A stretch of DNA of 35,245 bases from an uncultured Faecalibacterium sp. (GTDB lineage Bacteria; Bacillota; Clostridia; Oscillospirales; Ruminococcaceae). The notes below the pieces were generated by a model that saw only the letters and a program-made list of their open reading frames with translations, ran no database searches and had not been told where the DNA came from. The position numbers and the translations under genes were made by a program. Shown in pieces: positions 15,664 to 22,275 of this stretch. The stretch covers positions 1 through 35,245 of the forward strand of contig CAKSTO010000025.1 in the NCBI GenBank assembly GCA_934501115.1. Reading direction: 5' to 3'. Each line of letters starts with the position of its first letter. Position 1 is the first letter of the stretch.

Positions 15664-15752
15664 GCTCTGCCGCTGACGCGTCAGAGCCGCCTTGTTCTCG
15701 TCCCACTGGGCACGCCCACCAAATAAAAAATCCGCCGATGCAAAGCATCAGC
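15645..15752. repeat. Repeat copy B, with tRNA-His 3' end-like segment
   Basis: Same order as copy A: GGGCTGTTGGTTGC, a hairpin of different sequence (CTCTG...CAGAG enclosing the palindrome CTGACGCGTCAG), then CGTCCCACTGGGCAC and the AAAAAATCCGCCGATGCAAA tail. The hairpin is kept though its bases differ from copy A. Confidence 0.7.
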
Positions 15753-15761
15753 GGATTTTTT
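15725..15761 (-). terminator. Terminator downstream of tRNA-His
   Basis: An 11-base stem AAAAAATCCGC/GCGGATTTTTT with a second inner stem GATGC/GCATC ends in a T run on the minus strand (and also on the plus strand). It lies directly after the tRNA-His 3' end. Confidence 0.8.
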
Positions 15762-15766
15762 GGTGG

Positions 15767-15841
15767 GGTGCCCAGTGGGACTCGAACCCACGGTCTCCAG
15801 ATCCACAATCTGGCGCGTTAACCGACTACGCTATGGGCACC
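15767..15841 (-). tRNA. tRNA-His (anticodon GTG)
   Basis: On the minus strand a complete cloverleaf is visible: acceptor GTGCCCA/TGGGCAC with an extra 5' G opposite discriminator C73, as expected for tRNA-His. The anticodon arm CCAGATTGTGGATCTGG has anticodon GTG, and the T arm is GTGGGTTCGAGTCCCAC. CCA is not encoded. It is transcribed after tRNA-Arg from the promoter at 15986-16014. Confidence 0.95.
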
Positions 15842-15848
15842 ACATAGA

Positions 15849-15922
<74 letters not shown>

Positions 15923-15985
15923 ACGTTGTAATCCCATTGGGTTCCTTTATGGCGGCAGCCGTGTGTCGGACACGCTGCGAGAAGT

Positions 15986-16014
15986 ATAATACCATAAGGA
16001 ACCAGATCTGTCAA
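15986..16014 (-). promoter_or_regulatory. Strong promoter of the tRNA-Arg/tRNA-His unit
   Basis: On the minus strand a perfect TTGACA and TATTAT are 17 bases apart, about 63 bases before the tRNA-Arg 5' end. The rest of 15923-16079 holds no gene. Confidence 0.8.
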
Positions 16015-16079
16015 GAAAAAATGCAGAATTTCTTCTTCTTTTTTTTGTCTTTTGTAAAAAACAACGCAGAAGCGCCTGC

Positions 16080-16616
16080 TTACAGCAGCCACATCCCGGC
16101 ATATCCCAATGCAAACCCCAAAGCAGCACCGCACACCACGTCCCGCACATGGTGCACGCCGGTGAGCACGCGGCCAATACAGATCAGGATCGTGATGCCT
16201 GCCATGACCCAGCCGACTGCAGAGTAAAAATACAACCAGACCATGGAGAGCACAGCAGCACTCAAGGCGTGGCGGGAAGGAAAAGAGTGCCCCTGCGTCT
16301 CCTTGTGAATCAGAGGCTCAAAACCGGACTGCTCGTAGGGGCGGGGACGATTCAGCCTGTCCCGCAGGATGGTTCCGCCCCAGAAGGTGAGCCCCGGCAC
16401 AAAGACGGCTCGGGCGATGTCTACGCTGAAGTCCAGCGCGGCACTCTTCTGAACCGGGAACAGCCGGAACAGATGTACATTCAGCAGACACAGCAGCACA
16501 GGGTAACACACAAAAGGCACAAGCGGCAGCCAGCGATCCAGTGCTGCAACACAGCGCTTTGCTGCGGGGTGAGCCTCCAGCCAGCTGCGAATGGGACGAT
16601 AATGTTCGGCGGTCAA
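16080..16616 (-). CDS. PAP2-family membrane phosphatase
   Basis: Membrane phosphatase of the PAP2/type 2 phosphatidic acid phosphatase superfamily, 178 residues, several membrane helices. Probable substrates are undecaprenyl pyrophosphate or a lipid phosphate; the exact one cannot be told. Motif 1 is RDRLNRPRP, with Arg in place of the usual first Lys. Motif 2 is GHSFPSRHA (PSxH). Motif 3 is GRVLTGVHHVRD with the nucleophilic His and its Asp partner. The start is TTG at 16616, eight bases after GGAGGG; no ATG fits. It lies 39 bases after the DUF1643 gene and is likely co-transcribed with it. Confidence 0.85.
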   Translation of the reverse strand: MTAEHYRPIRSWLEAHPAAKRCVAALDRWLPLVPFVCYPVLLCLLNVHLFRLFPVQKSAALDFSVDIARAVFVPGLTFWGGTILRDRLNRPRPYEQSGFEPLIHKETQGHSFPSRHALSAAVLSMVWLYFYSAVGWVMAGITILICIGRVLTGVHHVRDVVCGAALGFALGYAGMWLL

Positions 16617-16655
16617 AAAAAGATCCCTCCGCTTTGCATAACAGGACGCCTGAGA

Positions 16656-17219
16656 TCAGAAACAGGTGTCCAGATAGTTTTCCACATCAAAAGGTTCCGG
16701 TGCAGAGTCTTTGCGCAGATACAGTGGATGGTGTGGGTGGCCTTTCTTGCTGCGTTTGCCGAAGGTGACCCATGGGATGTTCCGCTCCCGGGTCAGTGCA
16801 ACCATCTCCCGCATCAGGCCGGGCAGGTAATCCCGCTTTTCGATCAGGGTGCCCCACGCCGCCCACATGGTGGGTTCGGTCTCAGCCAGAACGGCTTTCA
16901 GCCATCGCAGGTTCTCGTCGCAGAGGGCGCGATCCGGTACGCGATCCATGTTGTTGGGGTCAGTGGCGCGCTGGGGGTAAACATTGAACATGATCCAGCT
17001 GTCAAAGCCGTTGGAAGCGGCCAGACGCTCTACGCTTTTCAAGGTGGGATCCAGTGCGCCGGGCTGGGCGGTGCTCGGGTTGATGCCGATACACACCAGC
17101 GGATGCCGCCCCACGCGCCCCAGTACGAAACGGTAAGGCTGGTAGGTGTGCGGTTCGTAATACCAGATGCCGCCGGGGTATTCGCCGGCTTCCAGAATGG
17201 GCAGTTGTTCGGTCTGCAT
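16656..17219 (-). CDS. DUF1643 domain protein
   Basis: A 187-residue soluble protein with the DUF1643 signature VCIGINPSTAQPGALDPTLKSVERLA (residues about 43-68) followed by WIMFNVYPQRATDPNNM, and near the C-terminus VTFGKRSKKGHPHHPLYL. The family is widespread, sometimes near phage or nucleotide genes, and its biochemical role is not known to me. It starts at ATG 17219 and is first of a two-gene minus-strand unit with the PAP2 gene, under the promoter at 17254-17282. Confidence 0.85.
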   Translation of the reverse strand: MQTEQLPILEAGEYPGGIWYYEPHTYQPYRFVLGRVGRHPLVCIGINPSTAQPGALDPTLKSVERLAASNGFDSWIMFNVYPQRATDPNNMDRVPDRALCDENLRWLKAVLAETEPTMWAAWGTLIEKRDYLPGLMREMVALTRERNIPWVTFGKRSKKGHPHHPLYLRKDSAPEPFDVENYLDTCF

Positions 17220-17253
17220 AGCTCTTGGCTCCGATCATCAGTTTGTTTCTTTT

Positions 17254-17282
17254 ATCGTACCTGAATCGAAAGGATAAATCAA
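17254..17282 (-). promoter_or_regulatory. Promoter of the DUF1643-PAP2 unit
   Basis: On the minus strand TTGATT and TACGAT are 17 bases apart, 35 bases before the DUF1643 start. A separate plus-strand -10-like TATACT (17326-17331) may serve the divergent BMP-domain gene, but I see no convincing -35 for it. Confidence 0.6.
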
Positions 17283-17392
17283 CACTTTTTCTGAGAAAAA
17301 CTTCCCATAAAGTCACATTTCATGGTATACTGAGCTGTACGATACAGCAGGGTGCAGACCCTTCGCGGGGTCTTACGAAAAGAGGAACAAGT

Positions 17393-19318
17393 ATGCTGGA
17401 AGATTACAAGAACGCTCTGCGCGCGGGGCAGCGTGCCTACCGTGCCTGCGTGGCGCGCGGCCAGTCGCCGTATCTTGCGGTGCTGGATGATATTCTGGTC
17501 AATGTTGATATCGCTGCACAGGAGCCGCTTGGGCTGGTAGAGATCCCGGCGGAGAGCATCGTTGGCACCAAGACCAGCGGACGCCATACGGCTTTTGCAC
17601 CAAACTTTATGCCGCTGCTGGAGCCGGATACGGAGTTTGCCGCCAAGTGGTCAAACCTGTGCGATGCGCATCTGGAAGAAGGCATCCATACCCCGATCAT
17701 TGCCTTTGAGTTCATGAACAAGTTTTATGTGCAGGAAGGCAATAAGCGCGTCTCAGTGCTCAAATATTACGAGGCGGTCAAGATCGCCGGGACGGTCACC
17801 CGCCTGATCCCGAAACGCAATGACAGCTTGGAAAACCGTATCTATTACGAGTTTCTGGATTTTTACAAGCTGGCAAAGATCAGCTACGTCCATTTCTCCA
17901 AATTGGGCGGTTATGCCAAACTGCAGAAGCTGGTGTGCAAGGCCACGGGTGAAAACTGGACGGATGACGACCGGCTGAATTTCTCTGCGTTCTATACGAT
18001 GTTCTATCAGCAGTTCAACGCTTTGGGCGGCGAAAAGCTCGGCCTCACTGCCGGGGATGCGCTGCTGGTGTACCTGTCGGTCTACCGCTACTCCGATGCC
18101 TGCGATTCTACTCCCGGTCAGGTAAAACAGAATCTGGAAAAGCTGTGGAATGAAGTCAAGGTGCTGACCGAGCCGCAGGCGGTCGAGCTTTCACTGGAGC
18201 CCAAGCAGGGGCCCGGTGAGCCGCTGCTGTCCAAGCTGAATATTTTTACAAAGCCCAGTGAGCTGCGGGTGGTGTTCCTGCACGAGCACAACGCCCGGAA
18301 CAGCGCATGGGTGCGTGCCCATGACCGGGGCCGCGAAGCGCTGGAGCAGGCGTTCCCGGACAGAGTGTTCATCACCTGCAGGGAGAACGTCGAGCCGGAG
18401 GTGGATGCCGAACAGGTGTTGGAAGATGTGGCGCATGATAACGCAGATGTGGTATTCACCACGAGTGCCCGGATGCACACCGCCTGCCTGAAGGTGGCGG
18501 CGCAGCACCCGAAGACCCGCATCCTGAACTGCTCGCTGAATGCGCCTCATCCGCTGGTGCGCACCTACTATCCGCGCACCTATGAAGTGACCTATCTGCT
18601 GGGCATTTTGTCCGGTGTGCTGGCGAAGACCGACCGTGTGGGTTATGTGGCGGCAAACCCGGTGTACGGCATCCCGGCGGCGGTAAACGCCTTTGCACAG
18701 GGGCTGAAAACGGTGCGCCCGGACGCAAGGATCGTGCTGCGCTGGGCCTGTCTGCCGGACGAAAAGCATCCGCTGGATTTTTCTGACCGTCCGGATGTGG
18801 AGATCTTCTACGCCCGGGACAACCGCGAGCCTGCCGGCACACACCGGGATTACGGCCTGTGCCGCCGCCTGCCGGACGGCAGCCTGAAGCCGCTGGGGCT
18901 GCCTGCGTGGAAGTGGGAAACTTTTTACGTGGAGATCATCCGCTCTATTTTTGACGGCGCATGGGACAATGATGCTGCCGGTGCCCGGGCGGTGAATTAC
19001 TGGTGGGGCATGCGCAGCGGTGCAGAGGAGATCGTGTACGATGCTGATTTACCGGGCGGGACACTGCAGCTGCTGGATCTGATGGAAAAACTGTTGAGCG
19101 AGGATAATCTGCGCATCTTCCCGGAGGACTTGTACGCACAGGGACATATACTGCACTCACCGGCTGCAGCAGCCTACAGCCCGAAGGAACTGATGGAGAT
19201 GGACTGGCTGGATGAATGCGTGGAGGGCGCTCTGCCGCACTACGATGAGCTGGATGTCAAGACCCATACGCTGATGGCGATCAACGGCCTGGACAACCTG
19301 AAAGGCCTTACGAAATAA
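17393..19318 (+). CDS. Cytosolic ParB-like / BMP (PnrA-like) fusion protein
   Basis: A 641-residue protein without a signal peptide or lipobox. Residues about 95-130 (PIIAFEFMNKFYVQEGNKRVSVLKYYE) resemble the ParB/sulfiredoxin-like fold core, in which a Gly-x-(K/R)-R loop binds a nucleotide. From about residue 288 (LRVVFLHEHNARNSAWVRAHDRGREALEQ) to 560 the sequence follows the BMP/PnrA nucleoside-binding family (VVFTTSARMHTACLKVAAQHP, TYEVTYLLGILSGVLAKTDRVGYVAANPVYGIP). PnrA-type proteins are normally exported lipoproteins feeding ABC importers; this one should remain in the cytoplasm and may sense a nucleoside. The ATG at 17393 follows AGAGGAAC; the upstream extension to 17225 crosses the promoter. 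The metallophosphoesterase gene follows after 34 bases. Confidence 0.75.
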   Translation: MLEDYKNALRAGQRAYRACVARGQSPYLAVLDDILVNVDIAAQEPLGLVEIPAESIVGTKTSGRHTAFAPNFMPLLEPDTEFAAKWSNLCDAHLEEGIHTPIIAFEFMNKFYVQEGNKRVSVLKYYEAVKIAGTVTRLIPKRNDSLENRIYYEFLDFYKLAKISYVHFSKLGGYAKLQKLVCKATGENWTDDDRLNFSAFYTMFYQQFNALGGEKLGLTAGDALLVYLSVYRYSDACDSTPGQVKQNLEKLWNEVKVLTEPQAVELSLEPKQGPGEPLLSKLNIFTKPSELRVVFLHEHNARNSAWVRAHDRGREALEQAFPDRVFITCRENVEPEVDAEQVLEDVAHDNADVVFTTSARMHTACLKVAAQHPKTRILNCSLNAPHPLVRTYYPRTYEVTYLLGILSGVLAKTDRVGYVAANPVYGIPAAVNAFAQGLKTVRPDARIVLRWACLPDEKHPLDFSDRPDVEIFYARDNREPAGTHRDYGLCRRLPDGSLKPLGLPAWKWETFYVEIIRSIFDGAWDNDAAGARAVNYWWGMRSGAEEIVYDADLPGGTLQLLDLMEKLLSEDNLRIFPEDLYAQGHILHSPAAAAYSPKELMEMDWLDECVEGALPHYDELDVKTHTLMAINGLDNLKGLTK

Positions 19319-19352
19319 CCGGTACAGGCCGGGAGAACGGAGCGAACCTGAA

Positions 19353-20006
19353 GTGAAAATTCTTGCGATCTCAGATGTCCCCTCCAAAGCACTGTGGGAC
19401 TATGGCACCCGGGAGCATCTGGAAGGGATCGATCTGATCCTTTCCTGCGGGGATCTGCCACAGAAATATCTGGAATATCTCACAAACTTTACAGCTGCCC
19501 CGATCCTTTATGTCCACGGCAACCATGACGGCAGCTATCGCCACAATGAACCGGGCGGCTGCATCTGCGTGGATGACTGTGTGTATGTATGGAAGGGTCT
19601 GCGTATCATGGGTCTGGGCGGGAGCATCCGCTATAATATGAAGGAGGACAGCTTTCAGTATACTGAAAAGGAAATGCGGCGCCGCACGCGGAAGCTGCGG
19701 GGCAAAGTCCACGAACTGGGCGGCATCGACCTGCTGCTGACGCACTCTCCGGCGGCAGGCCTGAACGACAATACGGATCACGCCCACAAGGGTTTTGAGT
19801 GCTTTAACGAACTGATGGACGAGTATGAGCCGCAGTGGTTCGTCCATGGACATGTGCACCTCAATTACGATGCAAAGCTGCCTCGCGTCTGTACCCGGGG
19901 CAAGACAACGGTGATCAACGCGACCGAGCGCTATGTGTTTGAGATCCCGGATCCGGATCCCGGCGTCCAGCACAGACCCTTCTGGAAAAGATGGCTCGGG
20001 ATCTGA
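19353..20006 (+). CDS. Calcineurin-like metallophosphoesterase
   Basis: A soluble 217-residue two-metal phosphoesterase. The usual first motif DxH appears as SDVPSK (residues 7-12), so the His is replaced by Pro. The remaining motifs are intact: CGDLPQKYLEYL, HGNHDGSY, LLTHSPAAGLND and FVHGHVHLNYD. The substrate is unknown. The start is GTG at 19353 with GGAG nine bases upstream; no nearby ATG fits. It follows the BMP-fusion gene by 34 bases with no terminator between, so the two are probably an operon, which would fit a shared role in nucleotide or nucleoside handling (inference). It ends at a strong terminator. Confidence 0.82.
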   Translation: MKILAISDVPSKALWDYGTREHLEGIDLILSCGDLPQKYLEYLTNFTAAPILYVHGNHDGSYRHNEPGGCICVDDCVYVWKGLRIMGLGGSIRYNMKEDSFQYTEKEMRRRTRKLRGKVHELGGIDLLLTHSPAAGLNDNTDHAHKGFECFNELMDEYEPQWFVHGHVHLNYDAKLPRVCTRGKTTVINATERYVFEIPDPDPGVQHRPFWKRWLGI

Positions 20007-20015
20007 TCTGAAAAC

Positions 20016-20058
20016 AAAGGCCTGCCCTGCAAGAAATCTTCTGCAGGGCAGGCCTTTT
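20016..20058 (+). terminator. Terminator after the metallophosphoesterase
   Basis: A long stem AAAGGCCTGCCCTGCA/TGCAGGGCAGGCCTTT has a ten-base loop and ends in TTTT. The region 20059-20164 holds nothing else I can identify. Confidence 0.85.
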
Positions 20059-20164
20059 ACTCATGAAATGGAGCCTGTGTGGGAACGGACCTTTTGTGCC
20101 CGGACGGGTGCGTGCCGACGGACATAGAACACAAAAATAATGGAAAGGAACCCCGGTAAAAAAA

Positions 20165-20482
20165 TTACAGCTCGAGTTTGCCGGAGACCTTGTTGATCAC
20201 ATAATAGGCAGCGCCTTCTTCGGGCTTGACATAGACTTTGCAGGACTGAACGCCTACCTTGTGGGTGGTGCGGTAGTCGGCCTTGGCGCGGTCGATGATA
20301 TCCGTCACATTATACTGCTTCCCGCTGAACTCGACATACAGCTCCGGGGCAAGCGGAGGACGGCCGCGGCGGGCGGGTGCCTTGGCGGATCGACGGGTCT
20401 TGGTCTCTTTGGCTTCTTCAGAAGCGACTGCGGGGGTCTCCACTGCGGGAGCTGCCGCAGCGGTCTTTTTCTTTTCGGGCAT
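20165..20482 (-). CDS. DUF6465 family protein with basic N-terminal tail
   Basis: A 105-residue protein. Residues 1-45 are a disordered Lys/Ala/Glu/Arg-rich tail (KKKTAAAAPAVETPAVASEE, KAPARRGRPP, the last like an AT-hook). Residues 46-105 form a compact domain (LYVEFSGKQYNVTDIIDRAKADY, KVYVKPEEGAAYYVINKVSG) that matches the small DUF6465 family of Clostridia. The RGRPP stretch suggests nucleic-acid contact, but function is unknown. GAAGGAGGG precedes the ATG. It has its own promoter with a palindrome at 20569-20587. Confidence 0.78.
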   Translation of the reverse strand: MPEKKKTAAAAPAVETPAVASEEAKETKTRRSAKAPARRGRPPLAPELYVEFSGKQYNVTDIIDRAKADYRTTHKVGVQSCKVYVKPEEGAAYYVINKVSGKLEL

Positions 20483-20558
20483 AGTTCAAACCCTCCTTCA
20501 TAATCGATGCTGTGCAGATCACTGCACGAAACGGCTCCACAAAAGTCCGATTAAGTAT

Positions 20559-20587
20559 ATAATAGTTTTTTACAAAACATTTGTAAA
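20559..20587 (-). promoter_or_regulatory. Promoter with overlapping palindromic operator
   Basis: On the minus strand TTTACA and TATTAT are 17 bases apart. A perfect palindrome, TTTACAAA-ACA-TTTGTAAA (20569-20587), covers the -35 and part of the spacer, as expected for a repressor site. It drives the DUF6465 gene. The rest of 20588-20774 has no gene. Confidence 0.6.
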
Positions 20588-20774
20588 GTCTTTTTGCGAA
20601 AAAACTTTCGGAAAAGGGTCATAAATTGCAGGATAAATGGAAGAAAGAAAAAAACGGGAAGCGCCGGACGCATACTTTGCAGAAAAATGAGAAAAAACAG
20701 GGACTTTGCAGATCCCGCAGAGGAAGCATCCGGACAAATCCGGGAAGTAAAGAACCGGCATTTTCGAGTGGGAT

Positions 20775-21254
20775 TTACTCTGCGCAAAGCTTTTGTGCTT
20801 TTTGCACGACAGGCAGCAGAAGCTCTTCGTCCCAGTTCTCGGCCAGTGTGAACAATACCTGATAAACAGCGGTTTGTGCATCGCCGGAAGGCCGCTTTCG
20901 CGCCAGTGCAGCGGCGGCAGAAAGCATCTGGATTTTCAGGTTCAGGATCGGTTCCGGTGCGTGCCACAGGCGAGTAAGATCGTAGTCGGCGGTGTTGCCG
21001 CAGGGCATGGCGCAGGAAGCGCAGTTGGGGGCGACGCGCTGCTTTTCGGTTCGGACGATGGCAAGCATCCGGCGCAGCTTTTCCTCCGGGGCATCCGGCT
21101 GTGCGGCAAGACGCAGACCGGCGTTCAGCACCTCGTCGGTGTCCGCGGTCTTTGGCTCGCTGGCGGCAGCTCGGGCAAGGCCTACGAGAGCACCCAGAAG
21201 TTCGTCTCTTGCCTGCTCGGCAGGGGTCACGGGTGCTTTGAAAAGTTCGGTCAT
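20775..21254 (-). CDS. Unknown protein with CxxCxxxC motif
   Basis: I do not recognise a named family. The 159-residue protein is mostly helical. Its one striking feature is APNCASCAMPCGNTADYD (Cys78, Cys81, Cys85), a spacing that could bind a metal or iron-sulfur cluster with a further ligand, or be redox-active. The segments before (EKLRRMLAIVRTEKQRV) and after (ALARKRPSGDAQTAVYQVLFTLAENWDEELLLPVVQKA) look like helical bundles. There is no signal peptide. GAGAAAGGAA precedes the ATG. Its own promoter is at 21311-21339, and it lies 290 bases upstream of the DUF6465 gene with no shared message evident. Confidence 0.65.
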   Translation of the reverse strand: MTELFKAPVTPAEQARDELLGALVGLARAAASEPKTADTDEVLNAGLRLAAQPDAPEEKLRRMLAIVRTEKQRVAPNCASCAMPCGNTADYDLTRLWHAPEPILNLKIQMLSAAAALARKRPSGDAQTAVYQVLFTLAENWDEELLLPVVQKAQKLCAE

Positions 21255-21310
21255 GGCAATTCCTTTCTCAGTGTAAAGCAGCTCAAAACGGCCGCAGAGT
21301 TTCTGTGGAG

Positions 21311-21339
21311 AGTATAGCCGATTTTATGGCTGTTTACAA
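21311..21339 (-). promoter_or_regulatory. Promoter of the Cys-motif protein
   Basis: On the minus strand TTGTAA and TATACT are 17 bases apart, 57 bases before the start codon. Confidence 0.6.
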
Positions 21340-21365
21340 GCGGGGAATATTTAAATCGGCGGAAC

Positions 21366-21403
21366 ACAAAAAATCCTCTAGCGTAGCGACTTGGATTTTT
21401 TGT
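21366..21403. terminator. Hairpin 1 of a hairpin-rich intergenic region
   Basis: A perfect 11-base stem ACAAAAAATCC/GGATTTTTTGT with a 16-base loop. T runs on both strands make it a possible bidirectional terminator, although no gene ends here. Confidence 0.5.
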
Positions 21404-21421
21404 ATGGAGCCCAACTGCTTT

Positions 21422-21450
21422 GGGGCTACTAGGGGCGAGTAGCCCCTAGT
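21422..21450. repeat. Two mutually exclusive hairpins
   Basis: GGGGCTACT can pair with AGTAGCCCC, or the overlapping ACTAGGGGC can pair with GCCCCTAGT. Both are perfect nine-base stems and cannot form together. Confidence 0.55.
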
Positions 21451-21490
21451 TCATGCCTCCCGCGCCTCGAAAGTAGCGGGCGCTTTTCTG

Positions 21491-21518
21491 GTACTCTTTT
21501 GTGCGCGCAAAAGAGTAC
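21491..21518. repeat. Hairpin 3 of the intergenic region
   Basis: A perfect 11-base stem GTACTCTTTTG/CAAAAGAGTAC with loop TGCGCG. No gene is evident between 21340 and 21590; this looks like an interspersed non-coding repeat. Confidence 0.5.
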
Positions 21519-21589
21519 ATACTCGGCGGAGATGTTCTTTGCAAAAGGCGCGAAACTTTAAGTACGCGACTGTGCTCTACAAAAAATAT

Positions 21590-21619
21590 TAAAATAAAAG
21601 TCCCCTCTTTTGAGGGGAC
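21590..21619 (-). terminator. Terminator of the sialic-acid cluster
   Basis: The stem GTCCCCTC/GAGGGGAC with an AAAA loop is followed on the minus strand by TTTTATTTT. It lies 11 bases after the SGNH esterase stop. Confidence 0.85.
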
Positions 21620-21630
21620 AAAAAATGAAA

Positions 21631-22269
21631 TTAAACCAGCTCAGGAAGCTTTGCAGCCAGCAGCTCCGCCAGCTGAGCATGACCCTTTCGGGTCAGGTGC
21701 ATAAAGTCCACCTTGTTGAACTCGCAGTCCTTTGCGTCCAGAAAGTGCACGCCCTGACGCTCGCAGACGATGCGGAGCTGCCCGGCCACACCGGCGGATT
21801 TTTCCACACAGCCATCGCCCATCACAGCGTCGTGGAAGCCCTCGCCGATGGGAGGAGGTGCCACCACCAGAATGTTAGGCTGTTTTTCGCCCCAGCAGTC
21901 CACGCTCTTGGCTTTGAGGATCAGCCGCTCCATGCCTGCAGCGATGCAGGCGGCGTTGGCACCAAAACGCTCCTTGACGTCATTCGTGCCCAGCATAATG
22001 ATGAGCAGGTCGATGACCTCATGGCTTTTGAGCAGGGCATAGATGACGCTGAGGGCATCCATGGATTCATGGATGGGATCCACGAACACGGTGGTGCGGC
22101 CGGAAAGACCTTCTTCCGTAACAAGATAGCTGTCGCCCAGAGCGGCCTGCAGGCGGCAGGTCCAGCGCTCTTCTTCGTTGAAGCGGATGCCGTGGTCGGC
22201 GCAGTCGCTGGGGTCTGCACAGTAGCCGTGGGTGTTGGAATCACCCAGACAGAGGATATGTGTTTTCAT
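21631..22269 (-). CDS. SGNH/GDSL esterase of the sialic-acid cluster
   Basis: A cytosolic 212-residue SGNH hydrolase with no signal peptide. Block I is CLGDSNTHGY (catalytic Ser11), block III LGTND, and block V is the C-terminal DFMHLTRKGH with the Asp-x-x-His pair. As the last gene of a sialic-acid operon it most plausibly removes O-acetyl groups from imported sialic acid or ManNAc derivatives; no sequence feature proves the substrate. The ATG at 22269 is nine bases after GGAG; an earlier TTG at 22275 is too close to that site. It is only six bases from the NanK stop. Confidence 0.8.
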   Translation of the reverse strand: MKTHILCLGDSNTHGYCADPSDCADHGIRFNEEERWTCRLQAALGDSYLVTEEGLSGRTTVFVDPIHESMDALSVIYALLKSHEVIDLLIIMLGTNDVKERFGANAACIAAGMERLILKAKSVDCWGEKQPNILVVAPPPIGEGFHDAVMGDGCVEKSAGVAGQLRIVCERQGVHFLDAKDCEFNKVDFMHLTRKGHAQLAELLAAKLPELV

Positions 22270-22275
22270 ATACAA

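Noticed and set aside
15486..15752. A second functional tRNA-His gene
   Set aside because: Only a T-arm/acceptor-like piece is present; the T stem does not pair and there is no anticodon arm.
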